Position numbers and translations under genes: made by a program. Below, piece by piece: positions 29,433 to 39,568 of a stretch of 64,000 nt of DNA. The DNA lies in assembly GCF_023336755.1 (NCBI RefSeq), contig NZ_JALZWP010000002.1, positions 310,001-374,000 of the forward strand. Direction: 5' to 3'. The stretch's first letter is position 1. Every line of letters starts with the position of its first letter. Source of the stretch: Roseinatronobacter domitianus (GTDB lineage: Bacteria; Pseudomonadota; Alphaproteobacteria; Rhodobacterales; Rhodobacteraceae). The notes under the pieces were generated by a model. It worked only from the letters and a program-made list of their open reading frames with translations. It was not told the origin of the DNA and ran no database searches.

Positions 29433-29518
29433 AACGATGGCTTGGTTAGCGCAAGGGTTGCGCCAGGTCAAGGCATAGAGGCTGCCCCCCGGCGTCTGGC
29501 GCCAAGGGGCAGGAGAGG

Positions 29519-30907
29519 TCAGTAGCGGTAATGTTCCGGCTTGAACGGGCCTTCGACGGTCACGCCGATATAGTCGGCTTGTTCCGGCTTCAGCTCGGTC
29601 AGCTTTACGCCAATGCGCTCCAGATGCAGGCGCGCGACCTTTTCGTCCAGATGCTTGGGCAGCAGGTAGACGCCGGGCTGATATTCCTCGCCCTTGGTCC
29701 ATAGCTCGATCTGGGCCAGAACCTGGTTGGTGAAGGACGCGGACATCACAAAGGACGGGTGGCCGGTGGCGTTGCCAAGGTTCAAGAGGCGGCCTTGGGA
29801 CAGAAGGATCATGCGGTTGCCAGAGGGCATCTCGATCATGTCCACCTGGTCCTTGATATTGGTCCATTTGTGGTTCTTCAGCGCGGCGACCTGGATTTCA
29901 TTGTCGAAATGGCCGATATTGCCAACGATCGCCATGTCCTTCATCTCGCGCATATGCTCGATGCGGATGACATCCTTGTTGCCGGTGGTGGTGATGAAGA
30001 TATCCGCCGAGGACACGACATCTTCCAGCGTCGTCACCTCGAACCCGTCCATGGCGGCTTGAAGCGCGCAGATGGGGTCGATCTCGGTCACTTTCACGCG
30101 GGCACCCGCACCACGAAGCGACGCAGCAGAGCCTTTGCCCACATCGCCATAGCCGCAGACCACGGCGACCTTGCCTGCCATCATGGTGTCGGTGGCGCGG
30201 CGGATGCCGTCGACCAGCGATTCCTTGCAGCCGTATTTGTTGTCGAATTTCGACTTGGTCACGGAATCGTTGACGTTGATCGCGGGGAAGGGAAGCTGGC
30301 CCTGCTTGTGCAGGTCATACAGGCGGTGCACGCCGGTGGTGGTTTCTTCCGACACACCTTTGATCGCATCGCGCGTCTTGGTGAACCAGCCGGGGCTTTG
30401 GGCCATGCGCTTCTTGATCTGCGCTTTGATGACCTCTTCTTCCTCTGATTGAGGGACGGGAATGATCTCTTCGCCCGCTTCGGCGCGCGCACCCAGCAGC
30501 ACGTAAAGCGTGGCATCGCCACCGTCATCGAGGATCATGTTCGCGCCGTCTGGGAACATGAAGGATTTGTCGAGGTAATCCCAATGCTCTTCCAGTGTCT
30601 GGCCCTTGATCGCGAAAACCGGCGTTCCGCCTGCCGCGATCGCTGCCGCCGCATGGTCTTGCGTGGAATAGATATTGCACGACGCCCACCGCACATCAGC
30701 ACCCAGAGCAGTCAGGGTTTCGATCAGAACGGCGGTCTGGATCGTCATGTGCAGGCTGCCGACGATGCGCGCACCTTTTAGCGGCTGGGCCGCGCCGAAT
30801 TCCGCGCGCAATGCCATCAGGCCCGGCATTTCGGTTTCGGCAATGTCTAGTTCCTTGCGGCCGAATTCAGCCAAATTGATATCGCGGACAATGTAGTCTT
30901 GCGCCAT
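29519..30907 (-). CDS. ahcY: Adenosylhomocysteinase
   Basis: Hydrolyses S-adenosylhomocysteine to adenosine and homocysteine. It is 462 residues from ATG 30907 ([16 protein letters not shown]), with AGGAG about nine bases upstream. The open frame continues more than 120 codons further, but that part overlaps the divergent tamA region. Landmarks are [26 protein letters not shown], the NAD motif [15 protein letters not shown] and the C-terminal KPEHYRY. I could not identify a SAH riboswitch in the 219-bp gap to tamA. Confidence 0.97.
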   Translation of the reverse strand: MAQDYIVRDINLAEFGRKELDIAETEMPGLMALRAEFGAAQPLKGARIVGSLHMTIQTAVLIETLTALGADVRWASCNIYSTQDHAAAAIAAGGTPVFAIKGQTLEEHWDYLDKSFMFPDGANMILDDGGDATLYVLLGARAEAGEEIIPVPQSEEEEVIKAQIKKRMAQSPGWFTKTRDAIKGVSEETTTGVHRLYDLHKQGQLPFPAINVNDSVTKSKFDNKYGCKESLVDGIRRATDTMMAGKVAVVCGYGDVGKGSAASLRGAGARVKVTEIDPICALQAAMDGFEVTTLEDVVSSADIFITTTGNKDVIRIEHMREMKDMAIVGNIGHFDNEIQVAALKNHKWTNIKDQVDMIEMPSGNRMILLSQGRLLNLGNATGHPSFVMSASFTNQVLAQIELWTKGEEYQPGVYLLPKHLDEKVARLHLERIGVKLTELKPEQADYIGVTVEGPFKPEHYRY

Positions 30908-31126
30908 AAGCCCAAGCTCCTTGCATTTGGGGGAGGTCAAGTTTTGCTGCGACATAGCATCGGCGGACCCTGCCGACAATAGCATGGCACCAATGGGCGG
31001 GATCGCGCTGGCGTGACAGAGTTTCGAGTTGTCGGGCCATGCTTGATCTGCGACACTAAAAAACAAGGTAAAAACGCTTCTCGCAACGCGGTGGTCGTAT
31101 TGGTCTTTGGTAAATCGGGTATAGCT

Positions 31127-32917
31127 GTGCGCCCGGCGATTTGCGCCGGTCCGGTTCTGGCGGTCATGCTGGGGCTGGGAACGCCCGCGGCTGCGCTTGA
31201 GACGTTCCAGTTTCGTTTGACGGGCGGCACGTCCGATCTGGAAACGGCGTTGCAGCGCGCCTCGCTTTTGGCGCAGGCCAATGCACAAGGGGTCGGTGAC
31301 CCGCTGGAACTGTTTGCGACGGCGCGTGCCGAATATGGACGGCTGATCGGCGTGTTCTATGAGGCGGGTTATTACGCGCCGCAGATTTCTGTGCGGATTG
31401 ATGGGCGCGAGGCGGCTGATATCTCACCGCTGGAGCCACCAGAGCGGGTTGACGATATCACTGTCAGCATGGTGCCGGGTCCGGCCTTTGCTTTCGGCCG
31501 CGCGCAGATTGCGCCTTTGGCTGACGGGACAGAGCTTCCGGGCGGTTTTGCCGCAGGCCAGCCCGCGCGCAGCACCGTGATCCGCGATGCGACTGGAACC
31601 GCGCTGGACCAATGGCGCGCGCAGGGTCACGCCAAGGCAGCGCCGACAGGGCAGGCGATTACCGCCAACCATCCTGCACAGTCCCTTGATGTCGCCATCA
31701 CCCTGACCCCCGGCCCGCGATTGCGGTTTGGCGCGTTGCAGCCAGAGGGGCAGCAGGCCGTGCGCCCTGAACGGATTGTCGAGATCGCGGGCCTGCCTAC
31801 GGGAGAGGTGTTTGACCCTGAAGATATCGACCGCGCAACGCAACGTCTGCGCGCGACAGGCACGTTTTCGTCGGTTGCGCTGCGCGAGGCAGAAGATGTC
31901 AACGCGAATGGCTCGCTCGACATTTCTGCCGCCGTGGTGGAAGCGCCTCCGCGCCGCATCGGGGCTGGGTTGGAATATGACACCGAGCGCGGCGTCAAGC
32001 TAAGTGGGTTCTGGCTGCATCGGAACCTGCTGGGCGGGGCCGAGCGTTTCCGAATTGAGGGGATGATCGACGGAATAGGCGCCAATGTCGGCGGGCTGGA
32101 TTACAGCTTGCAGCTGGATTTCGCCCGCCCCGCCACGCTCACACCCGACACAACCTTGACCATCGGGGTCGAGATTGAAACCGAATCCGAGGCAGATTTC
32201 GACGCGCGCCGCATCCGGGCTGATGCGCTTTTGGTGCATCGCTACAGCGACAAACTGACCTTTTCGGGCGGCTTGGGGCTGCTGGCCGAACGGGCGGATT
32301 TTGGGCCGGGTCTGGGCATTCGCCGCGATTACCGTCTGGTGCTGCTTCCGCTGGCCGCCACATGGGATGGGCGCGATGATATCACCAATCCCACGCAAGG
32401 CCTGTATGCCAGCGGCACCCTGACACCGTTTTTCGGAAGCTCTGGCACCGGTGCCGGGGTTCAGGCAACAGCAGATTTGCGGGGCTATTACCCCTTGGGC
32501 GACAGGCTGGTTCTGGCCGGGCGCGCGCAGTTCGGCGTCGTGCAAGGCCCGGCGCTGGCCGATACTCCGCGCGATTTCCTGTTCTATTCGGGCGGTGGCG
32601 GCACGGTGCGCGGCCAGCCCTACCGCAGTCTTGGCGTGACCTCTGGTGGCGTCACCTCTGGCGGTCAGGGCTTCGTGGCAAGTTCGGTCGAATTGCGGAT
32701 GCGCGCGACCGAGACGCTGGGCCTCGCTGCGTTTCTGGACGCGGGCTATGTAACGGAAGGGGCGTTTTCGGGCGCATCCGACTGGCATGCCGGCGCTGGG
32801 CTGGGCTTGCGTTATGATACCGTCATCGGCCCCCTTCGGCTGGATGTGGGCCTGCCTGTCGGCGGCGGAACCGGCAAGGGCGCGCAGCTTTATCTTGGTA
32901 TCGGGCAGGCTTTCTAA
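31127..32917 (+). CDS. tamA: Translocation and assembly module outer-membrane protein TamA
   Basis: Omp85-family barrel that cooperates with TamB in outer-membrane assembly and lipid transport. From the GTG at 31127 it is ~596 residues: a signal peptide ([17 protein letters not shown]), three POTRA-like domains (~25-265) and a C-terminal barrel ending LYLGIGQAF with terminal Phe. In the barrel, [25 protein letters not shown] and the [15 protein letters not shown] lid-lock motif (VRGxxx type) are typical. The frame is open back to 31013, so the start is uncertain. TAATG joins it to tamB. Confidence 0.9.
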   Translation: MRPAICAGPVLAVMLGLGTPAAALETFQFRLTGGTSDLETALQRASLLAQANAQGVGDPLELFATARAEYGRLIGVFYEAGYYAPQISVRIDGREAADISPLEPPERVDDITVSMVPGPAFAFGRAQIAPLADGTELPGGFAAGQPARSTVIRDATGTALDQWRAQGHAKAAPTGQAITANHPAQSLDVAITLTPGPRLRFGALQPEGQQAVRPERIVEIAGLPTGEVFDPEDIDRATQRLRATGTFSSVALREAEDVNANGSLDISAAVVEAPPRRIGAGLEYDTERGVKLSGFWLHRNLLGGAERFRIEGMIDGIGANVGGLDYSLQLDFARPATLTPDTTLTIGVEIETESEADFDARRIRADALLVHRYSDKLTFSGGLGLLAERADFGPGLGIRRDYRLVLLPLAATWDGRDDITNPTQGLYASGTLTPFFGSSGTGAGVQATADLRGYYPLGDRLVLAGRAQFGVVQGPALADTPRDFLFYSGGGGTVRGQPYRSLGVTSGGVTSGGQGFVASSVELRMRATETLGLAAFLDAGYVTEGAFSGASDWHAGAGLGLRYDTVIGPLRLDVGLPVGGGTGKGAQLYLGIGQAF

Positions 32918-35900
32918 TGCGCAGATGGGTTCTTGCTGCCTGTGCCGTTCTGGGGCTGAGCCTTGCCGCGCTGGCCCAAGACGGCGCGCTGCCAGAGGCG
33001 GGTGAAAGCGATGTCGGGTTTCTGACCCGTATTTTGCAAAACAGTCTGTCAGACCGTGGGCGCGACGTGCGCATCACCGGCTTTGAGGGCGCGCTGTCTT
33101 CGCGCGCAACCTTCGATGAGATGACGATCGCGGATGACGACGGTGTGTGGCTGCGCATCAGCGATGCGGCCTTGCAATGGAATCGTGCGGCTCTGTTCCA
33201 GCGGCGGATCGAGATATCAGAGATTTCGGCAGCGCGGGTCGAGGTGTTGCGCGCGCCGGTCGCCGCGCCGTCGGAAGAATTGGTGCCGATGCGCCGGTTT
33301 GAATTGCCGGACCTGCCGGTTTCTGTGGAGCTGGGCAATTTGGACTTGGCAGAGGTGATCCTTGCGCCCGAATTGCTGGGCCAGTCGGTGCGCGCTGGCG
33401 TGCGCGGTCGGGCCGATCTTGCAGGGGGTGCCGGGTCGGCCAGCCTGACCTTGGAACGTCTGGACGCGGTCGAAGGGCGGTTTTCGCTAGAGGCCGCCTT
33501 TTCCAACGAAACCCGCGTGCTGTCGTTGGAGCTGGACGCGGTAGAGGCGCCGGGCGGCATTGCCGTGTCGAAACTTGGTGTGCCGGATCGCCCTTCGGCG
33601 CAGTTGCGGATCGCGGGTGAAGGCCCAATAGAGGATTTCGCCGCTGATATCGAACTGGCGACCGATGGCACCCCGCGCGTCGAAGGCCGTTTCACGCTGC
33701 AAACCGCACAGCCCGGTGTGCAACAGGCGGTGGAGTTGAACCTGACGGGCGATTTGCGCCCCTTGCTGCAAGAGGCCTATCATCCGTTTTTCGGTGCTCA
33801 AAGCACATTGCGGACCAATGCCCGGCGGTTCGATGACGGGCGTCTGTCGCTGGATGCGCTGAATATCCGCACGCAAACCCTGGAGCTTGAGGGCCGTGCC
33901 CGCATGGGTGCGCGCGGTTTGCCTGAACTGATCGACCTGCGCGGCACCTTGACGGACCCTGACGGCGGTCGCGTTCTGTTGCCGGTGGCGGGTGCCGATA
34001 CCAGTGTGCAAAGCGCCGATCTGCAACTGGCATTCAACGCGGCCCAAAGCGAGGATTGGGACTTTGTGCTGGACCTTACGGGGTTCGACAATGGCGATCT
34101 GTCGGTCGATACCCTGTTCGTGAACGGGCTGGGACGTATCACGTCGCAGGCTTTTGGCGAAGATCGCGACACGGTGGATGCGCTGGTTGATTTCACCAGC
34201 ATGGGCGTTTCGGCGCGTGATCCCGCGCTTGCGGCGGCGCTGGGCCGGTCGGTCAACGGCTCGATTGCGGTTATCTGGCGCGAGGGGCAACCCTTTCTGT
34301 TGCCGGGCTTTCTGGTGGAAGGGCGCGACTATCTGCTGCAAGGCCGCGCGCGACTGGATGGCGGCGTGATCGAGGGCGATGTCCGTGCCGAATACAATGA
34401 TATTGCCCGCCTGTCGGCATTGGCAGGGCGCAACCTGAGCGGCGCGCTCAGCGCCCGGCTGGACGGCACATGGGGGCCGGAACGCGACCAGTTCGATCTG
34501 ACCGCGCGGCTGGATGGGCAGGACCTGGGCTTGGATCAGCCGCAGGCGGATGCGCTTTTGGCCGGGGCCAGCACCATCACGCTGGATGCGGGCGGGACCA
34601 ACGGTCAGATCACCCTGCGCGAGTTTCGCGCGCAGGCGCAAAGCCTGACGGTCGATGTGTCGGGGCAATCGTCGCAAACCGGATTGGACCTGTCGGGACG
34701 GCTGGATTTTGCCGACCTTGCTGTTCTGGGCGCGCAATACGGGGGCCGGGTGCTGGCTGATATGGCCGTCACCGGACCGCTGGAACAGGCCAAGGTCGAC
34801 CTGACGGCCACGGCAACCGACCTGGCCGTGGGGCAAGCCGATCTGGACCGCGCCTTGCGCGGTGACACGCGCCTGACGCTGTCGGGCCAGCGTGACGGGA
34901 CCGCATTCGCACTGGCCGGGTTGCAGGTTGAAAACCGCGCGCTGAACGCTGATCTTCAAGGGCGGATCGATCCCGGCGCCGCGTTGTTGGATGGTCGGTT
35001 CGATTTGCCTGACCTTGCCGCCGTGCGACCGGGGTTTCGCGGCGGGGTCAGCGGCTCTGTGGGCCTGCGCGAGGAGGGCACAAACCGGCATCTGACGCTA
35101 GATGCCGAGACACGCAACCTGGCCTTCGGAGCAGAGGCCGCCGACCGCATGTTGGCTGGGCGGCATGTGGTGCAGATGCGCGCATTGGCCACCCCGGACA
35201 CGGTGCTTCTGGAACGTCTTGCCGTTGATGGCCCGGCGCTGTCGGCGCGGGTGTCGGGGCAGCTGCGCGACGGGTCGCCGGAACTGACCGTGGATGCGCG
35301 CTTGGCGGACCTTGCCTATCTTGCGCCCGGCATTTCCGGCGCAGTGTCCGTCAGCGGAACAGCGCGTGACACCGGGCAAAACTACGCGATGGATTTTGCC
35401 GCAAACGGTCCTGCCGGATTGTCGGTGCGGGCCAATGGCAGCCTGTCGAAATCGCTTCAGGCTGATCTGGATATTTCTGGGGCGACCGATATCGCGCTGA
35501 TAAATCCACGGATAGAGCCGCGTTCGGTGCAGGGACCGGCACGGTTTGATCTGGCGCTGCGGGGGCCGTTGCAACTGTCCTCGCTTAGCGGCAGCGCCAC
35601 GCTTGACGGGGTCAGCGTGGTCGAGCCGCGCCGGGGCTTGCGGCTGACAGATGTGCAGGCGCGGGCAGATTTGGCCGGTGGTCGCGCGCAGATCGACTTG
35701 TCGGGCAATTCCGCGCAAGGCGGCACGCTTACGCTGGATGGTTCCATAGGGCTTGTGCCGCCGTTCGATGGCGCGTTGCGTGCAAGTATGGATGCGCTGC
35801 GCATCATCGACCCGCAGCTTTTTGAAACCAGCGTATCGGGTGATCTTGGTATTAGCGGTGCTCTGACGCGCGGTCCAAGGGTTGCGGGCACGCTGCGTCT

Positions 35901-36747
35901 GGACAGCATGGAATTGCGGATTCCGCGCGTAGGCCTGACCGGTCCCTCCTTTATCCCGCCAGATATCCGCCATGTGGGCGAGGCCGGTGCGGCCCAGACC
36001 ACCCGCGCGCGCGCTGGTATTTTTCAGGGCGAAACTCATGGCCGCCAGCGATTTCCAGCCAGTCTTGACCTGACGATCGAGGCACCAAACCGAATTTTCA
36101 TCCGGGGCCGTGGGCTGGATGCGGAATTGGGTGGTAGCCTTCGGCTGACTGGCACGAGCGCCGATGTTATCCCCATTGGCCAGTTCAACCTGATCCGGGG
36201 TCGGTTGGACCTGTTGGGCAACCGTTTCGCGCTGAACGAAGGGTTTGCCAGCCTTCAGGGTGATTTCATGCCTTTCGTGCGGCTCATCGCCTCGACAGAG
36301 CGCGAAGGGGTAAGTGCGCGCGTGGTGTTGCAAGGCCCGGCCGATGAACCGGAACTGGTGTTCGAATCCAGCCCGGAATTGCCACAAGAGGAAATTGTTT
36401 CGCTTTTGCTGTTCGGGCGCGGGTTCGAGACGCTTAGCCTGTTTCAGGCAGCGCAGCTTGCCTCTTCGCTGGCCACGTTGTCGGGGCAGTCCGAGGGCAT
36501 ATTGGAAAAACTGCGCCGCAATGTCGGTCTGGACGATCTGGACGTGCGCACGAATGAAGATGGCGAAGCATCTTTGCGCGTGGGCCGCTATTTGACCGAA
36601 AACGTGTATACCGATCTGGAAGTGAACCCGCAGGGCGACAGCGAAGTGTCGATCAATATCGACCTGTCGCCATCGCTGACCGCGCGGGGTCAGGTGGACA
36701 ATTCCGGGCGCTCCAGCGTGGGACTGTTCTTCGAGCGCGATTATTGA
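32917..36747 (+). CDS. tamB: Translocation and assembly module inner-membrane protein TamB
   Basis: 1276 residues. An N-terminal hydrophobic anchor (VLAACAVLGLSLAALAQ) is followed by a very long repetitive beta-strand region of the AsmA/TamB type that spans the periplasm. The C-terminal TamB/DUF490 domain includes LRGRLDLLGNRFALNEG-like and EEIVSLLLFGRG segments and ends GRSSVGLFFERDY. Coupled to tamA by a one-base overlap. The paralogous repeats give many spurious reading frames on the opposite strand. Confidence 0.93.
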   Translation: MRRWVLAACAVLGLSLAALAQDGALPEAGESDVGFLTRILQNSLSDRGRDVRITGFEGALSSRATFDEMTIADDDGVWLRISDAALQWNRAALFQRRIEISEISAARVEVLRAPVAAPSEELVPMRRFELPDLPVSVELGNLDLAEVILAPELLGQSVRAGVRGRADLAGGAGSASLTLERLDAVEGRFSLEAAFSNETRVLSLELDAVEAPGGIAVSKLGVPDRPSAQLRIAGEGPIEDFAADIELATDGTPRVEGRFTLQTAQPGVQQAVELNLTGDLRPLLQEAYHPFFGAQSTLRTNARRFDDGRLSLDALNIRTQTLELEGRARMGARGLPELIDLRGTLTDPDGGRVLLPVAGADTSVQSADLQLAFNAAQSEDWDFVLDLTGFDNGDLSVDTLFVNGLGRITSQAFGEDRDTVDALVDFTSMGVSARDPALAAALGRSVNGSIAVIWREGQPFLLPGFLVEGRDYLLQGRARLDGGVIEGDVRAEYNDIARLSALAGRNLSGALSARLDGTWGPERDQFDLTARLDGQDLGLDQPQADALLAGASTITLDAGGTNGQITLREFRAQAQSLTVDVSGQSSQTGLDLSGRLDFADLAVLGAQYGGRVLADMAVTGPLEQAKVDLTATATDLAVGQADLDRALRGDTRLTLSGQRDGTAFALAGLQVENRALNADLQGRIDPGAALLDGRFDLPDLAAVRPGFRGGVSGSVGLREEGTNRHLTLDAETRNLAFGAEAADRMLAGRHVVQMRALATPDTVLLERLAVDGPALSARVSGQLRDGSPELTVDARLADLAYLAPGISGAVSVSGTARDTGQNYAMDFAANGPAGLSVRANGSLSKSLQADLDISGATDIALINPRIEPRSVQGPARFDLALRGPLQLSSLSGSATLDGVSVVEPRRGLRLTDVQARADLAGGRAQIDLSGNSAQGGTLTLDGSIGLVPPFDGALRASMDALRIIDPQLFETSVSGDLGISGALTRGPRVAGTLRLDSMELRIPRVGLTGPSFIPPDIRHVGEAGAAQTTRARAGIFQGETHGRQRFPASLDLTIEAPNRIFIRGRGLDAELGGSLRLTGTSADVIPIGQFNLIRGRLDLLGNRFALNEGFASLQGDFMPFVRLIASTEREGVSARVVLQGPADEPELVFESSPELPQEEIVSLLLFGRGFETLSLFQAAQLASSLATLSGQSEGILEKLRRNVGLDDLDVRTNEDGEASLRVGRYLTENVYTDLEVNPQGDSEVSINIDLSPSLTARGQVDNSGRSSVGLFFERDY

Positions 36748-36756
36748 GGAGAGATC

Positions 36757-37506
36757 ATGGCTATTGACCTGTCATCGCTGCGTGGCAAGTCGGTTCTTGT
36801 GACCGGCGCAAGCCGGGGCATCGGGGCCGAAGCGGTGCGCGCTTTTGTGGCGGCTGGTGCGCGTGTCGGCATGATTGCGCGTGACTCAGGCGCGCTTCAG
36901 ACGCTGGCGCAAGACACCGGTGCCCTGCCAATTGCCTGCGACATCACGGATTTCGCCGCCGTTGCGCAGGCGGTCGCGCAGATGCAAAGGCAGTTCGGCG
37001 GTCTGGACGTGTTGGTGAACAACGCAGGCATGATTGACCCGATTGCGCCATTGGCGCAGACCGATCCCGAAGAGTTCGGGCGGTTGATCGACATTAACCT
37101 GAAAGGCGTGTTCCATGGGATGCGCGCGGCTATGCCGGTTCTGCCAGATGGCGGCACAATCATTACGGTCGGCTCCGGTGCGGCGTATAACCCGCTGGAT
37201 GGCTGGGGCGGTTATTGCAGTTCCAAGGCTGGCGCCTGGATGCTGACTCGCGTTGCCGCCAAAGAGGCGCCGCATCTGCGTATCATGAGCCTGTCGCCGG
37301 GCACTGTGGCCACCGATATGCAGCGCAATATTCGCGCAAGCGGGATCAACCCGGTCAGCCAGTTGGAGTGGTCCGCCCATATCCCGCCAGACTGGCCCGC
37401 CCGCGCGCTGGCATGGATGTGCACGCCCGACGCGGATGATTGGCTTGGGCAGGAAGTGTCCTTGCGCGACGAGATTATTCGCAAACGGCTGGAATTGACC
37501 GGATGA
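36757..37506 (+). CDS. Short-chain dehydrogenase/reductase (SDR)
   Basis: 249-residue classical SDR: cofactor motif TGASRGIG (~17-24), NNAG (~88-91), catalytic Ser in GSGAAYNP, and YCSSK (YxxxK). It lies nine bases downstream of tamB with a GAGGAGAG ribosome-binding site, and its stop overlaps the crotonase start. The substrate is unknown. Together with the next gene it suggests an acyl-CoA or keto-acid pathway, but this is only inference. Confidence 0.88.
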   Translation: MAIDLSSLRGKSVLVTGASRGIGAEAVRAFVAAGARVGMIARDSGALQTLAQDTGALPIACDITDFAAVAQAVAQMQRQFGGLDVLVNNAGMIDPIAPLAQTDPEEFGRLIDINLKGVFHGMRAAMPVLPDGGTIITVGSGAAYNPLDGWGGYCSSKAGAWMLTRVAAKEAPHLRIMSLSPGTVATDMQRNIRASGINPVSQLEWSAHIPPDWPARALAWMCTPDADDWLGQEVSLRDEIIRKRLELTG

Positions 37507-38117
37507 TAGCACTCGACATGTCGGACGGGCTGTGGACCATCACCCTCAACCGCCCCGAAAAGGCCAACTCGCTGACGCCCGACATGTTGGAAGAGCTGTG
37601 CGAGATTACCGCGCGGCATGATCTGCCGAATGCGCTTATCCTGACTGGCGCGGGCCGCGTCTTCAGCGCCGGGGCCGACCTGGAGGCCGCGCGCGCGGGG
37701 CTTGCGACCTCTCCGCTATGGGATCGGCTTTCGGGCCAGATCGCGGCGCTGCCCTGCCTGACCATCGCGGCGCTGAATGGCACGCTTGCGGGCGGTGCAT
37801 TTGGTATGGCGTTGGCGTGTGACATGCGGCTGGCCGTTCCGGGCGCGAAGTTCTTCTATCCGGTCATGAAACTGGGCTTTCTGCCGCAACCGTCCGACCC
37901 TGCTCGCTTGGTTGCCCTGATTGGTCCGGCGCGTGCCAAGATGATCCTGATGGCGGGAACGAAAATAGACGCGGAAGAGGCGCTGCGTTGGGGGCTGATC
38001 GACCGCATTGCTGCGCCCGAAACCCTGACAGAAGACGCGCGCGCCCTTGCCGCCGATGCTTGTGCCGCCGCGCCTGCGCATGTGGCGGCCATCAAGCGAC
38101 GTGTCGCACCCAAATAG
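37503..38117 (+). CDS. Crotonase-superfamily protein (enoyl-CoA hydratase/isomerase-like)
   Basis: 204 residues from ATG 37503, which overlaps the SDR stop. It has the crotonase start LNRPEKANSLTPDML, the oxyanion-hole segment FSAGADLEA (SAGADL) and the second oxyanion segment AALNGTLAGGAFGMALACD. The two positions that carry catalytic glutamates in enoyl-CoA hydratases (GCELAMMCD and PEIxLG contexts) read Gly (GAFGMALACD) and Val (YPVMKLG). It is also ~50 residues shorter than usual. It is therefore unlikely to be a standard hydratase. Confidence 0.8.
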   Translation: MIALDMSDGLWTITLNRPEKANSLTPDMLEELCEITARHDLPNALILTGAGRVFSAGADLEAARAGLATSPLWDRLSGQIAALPCLTIAALNGTLAGGAFGMALACDMRLAVPGAKFFYPVMKLGFLPQPSDPARLVALIGPARAKMILMAGTKIDAEEALRWGLIDRIAAPETLTEDARALAADACAAAPAHVAAIKRRVAPK

Positions 38118-38155
38118 GCTAGGCGCGCGCGGTGTTTGCAGTTAAACACCGAAGC

Positions 38156-38515
38156 ATGCGTCACTTGTTGTCCTTAGCAACCCCGTTCGCGGTGGCCGTT
38201 CTGCTGGCGGTCGGGTCTGTGGGCTTTGCCTCCTCGCACCAGACAGGGGTGGGAGCCGACAAATATGTAATCTGCACCGGTTACGGGCTTGTCACCATCA
38301 CGGTCGACCGCCAGGGCAACCGCGTGGCCGAAGGTGTGCCTTGTCCCGACAGCATTGCTTTGTCGGCGGGCTTGCCTGTTCTTCCTGTTGCTGATGCGTT
38401 CGAATATCTGTCGGTTGCGCGAATTCTGGCCAACGCGCAGGGCGTGCTTGTTCGCGCCCAGACCACAGATGCATGGCGTGATGCGCGTGCCCCGCCTGCC
38501 ACTGTTTTTGCCTGA
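38156..38515 (+). CDS. Small periplasmic protein, DUF2946-like
   Basis: About 119 residues from ATG 38156 (an ATG at 38132 is also in frame). An N-terminal signal-like helix (FAVAVLLAVGSVGFA) precedes a short domain with ICTGYGLVTITVDRQGN and PCPDS, giving two separated cysteines. The pattern CTGxG...CPxS resembles small DUF2946 proteins often encoded beside copper-handling genes. It sits 35 bp upstream of the PCu(A)C chaperone gene, which supports a metal-related periplasmic role. The family call is tentative. Confidence 0.6.
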   Translation: MRHLLSLATPFAVAVLLAVGSVGFASSHQTGVGADKYVICTGYGLVTITVDRQGNRVAEGVPCPDSIALSAGLPVLPVADAFEYLSVARILANAQGVLVRAQTTDAWRDARAPPATVFA

Positions 38516-38550
38516 TCTTACCCAAATCAAAGCAAAAACAAGGATATGAC

Positions 38551-39069
38551 ATGAACCGTTTTGCAATCATGGCAGCCGCCGCTGCCTTTTTCGCCCTGCC
38601 CGCTGCGGCAGACATCACCATCAACGGCGCCTATGCGCGCGTGGCCTCTCCCATGGCGCAATCTGGCGCGGCCTTCATGGGCATTCAGAACACCGGCGCG
38701 GAAGATGACCGCCTTTTGTCTGCCCGCTCTGATGTGGCGCAGCGGGTCGAATTGCACACCCATATCGCGGATGGCGACGTGATGCGTATGGTCGAGGTAG
38801 AGGAAGGTTTCGAAATTCCAGCCGGGGAAACCCATATGCTGGAACGCGGCGGCCATCATGTGATGTTCATGGGCCTGAATCGCAGGCTGGCCCATGGCGA
38901 CGAGGTGGCGGTGACGCTGGTTTTCGAAAAAGCAGGCGAGTTGGATGTCATTATCCCAGTCGACTTGAAGCGCAATGACGTGACAGGCGAGATGGGTGGC
39001 ATGAAGATGGACCATGGCAATATGGGCGGCGACGGTGCCATGAAAATGAATCATGGCCACAACCACTGA
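38551..39069 (+). CDS. PCu(A)C-type periplasmic copper chaperone
   Basis: 172 residues. A signal peptide (FAIMAAAAAFFALPAAA) is followed by a PCu(A)C domain. The Cu(I) motif is visible as H-T-H...M-R-M-V...H-M-L...G-H-H-V-M-F-M, with the H(M)x10Mx21HxM spacing. The C-terminus adds a Met/His-rich tail (GGMKMDHGNMGG, KMNHGHNH), a second likely copper site. Such proteins deliver copper to the CuA/CuB centres of cytochrome oxidase or help copper tolerance. Confidence 0.88.
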   Translation: MNRFAIMAAAAAFFALPAAADITINGAYARVASPMAQSGAAFMGIQNTGAEDDRLLSARSDVAQRVELHTHIADGDVMRMVEVEEGFEIPAGETHMLERGGHHVMFMGLNRRLAHGDEVAVTLVFEKAGELDVIIPVDLKRNDVTGEMGGMKMDHGNMGGDGAMKMNHGHNH

Positions 39070-39118
39070 CACTGTTTTGGCGCGGGGTTGGCCCCCGCGC
39101 CCTATATTCGGGGATAAA

Positions 39119-39556
39119 ATGCGCGTTTTGTTTGTCTGTCTTGGCAATATCTGCCGCTCGCCTTCTGCCCATGCGGTGTTGCGCGCCAAGGCGTGTGACA
39201 TAGGCTGGACGGTGGATAGCGCAGGCACCGGCGGCTGGCATGTGGGCGACCCGCCCGACCCGCGCGCCGTGGCAGAGGCCGAGGCGCGCGGCTATCCGAT
39301 GGCCGATCTTCGCGCGCGGCAGTTTGTTGGGGCAGATTTCGACCGGTTTGATCTGATCTTGGCCATGGATCGCAGCAATCTGCGCGATATCAACGCCCTG
39401 CGCCCGGCAGGCACTGCGGCGAGTGTGGCGTTGTTTCTGGAACACGCCCTTGGAACTACACAAGACGTTCCCGACCCATATTACACGGGCGGGTTCGCAC
39501 AGGTGTTCGAGATGATCGAGGCAGGAGCAGACGCGCTGGTCAGGCGCGCGGCCTGA
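39119..39556 (+). CDS. Low-molecular-weight protein-tyrosine phosphatase
   Basis: 145 residues from ATG 39119. The P-loop is CLGNICRSP at the N-terminus (C-x5-R), with an aspartate acid/base in the DVPDPYYTG loop near residue 125. Bacterial members dephosphorylate BY-kinases of polysaccharide export (Wzb type) or other targets. It lies about 0.5 kb from the end of the exopolysaccharide-like operon on the opposite strand. A functional link is possible but not shown. Its first codons follow a frame that overlaps the copper-chaperone tail, which is not coding. Confidence 0.9.
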   Translation: MRVLFVCLGNICRSPSAHAVLRAKACDIGWTVDSAGTGGWHVGDPPDPRAVAEAEARGYPMADLRARQFVGADFDRFDLILAMDRSNLRDINALRPAGTAASVALFLEHALGTTQDVPDPYYTGGFAQVFEMIEAGADALVRRAA

Positions 39557-39568
39557 CCAATCAATCGC

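Noticed and set aside
30908-31126. SAH riboswitch or upstream extension of ahcY
   Set aside because: The frame is open for over 120 codons, but it overlaps the divergent tamA region. No recognised riboswitch core was visible by eye, although a short GC hairpin is present. A covariance search would be needed.
33487-35091. Large reading frames opposite tamB
   Set aside because: They are shadows of the long repetitive tamB gene, basic and low in structure, with no recognisable domain.
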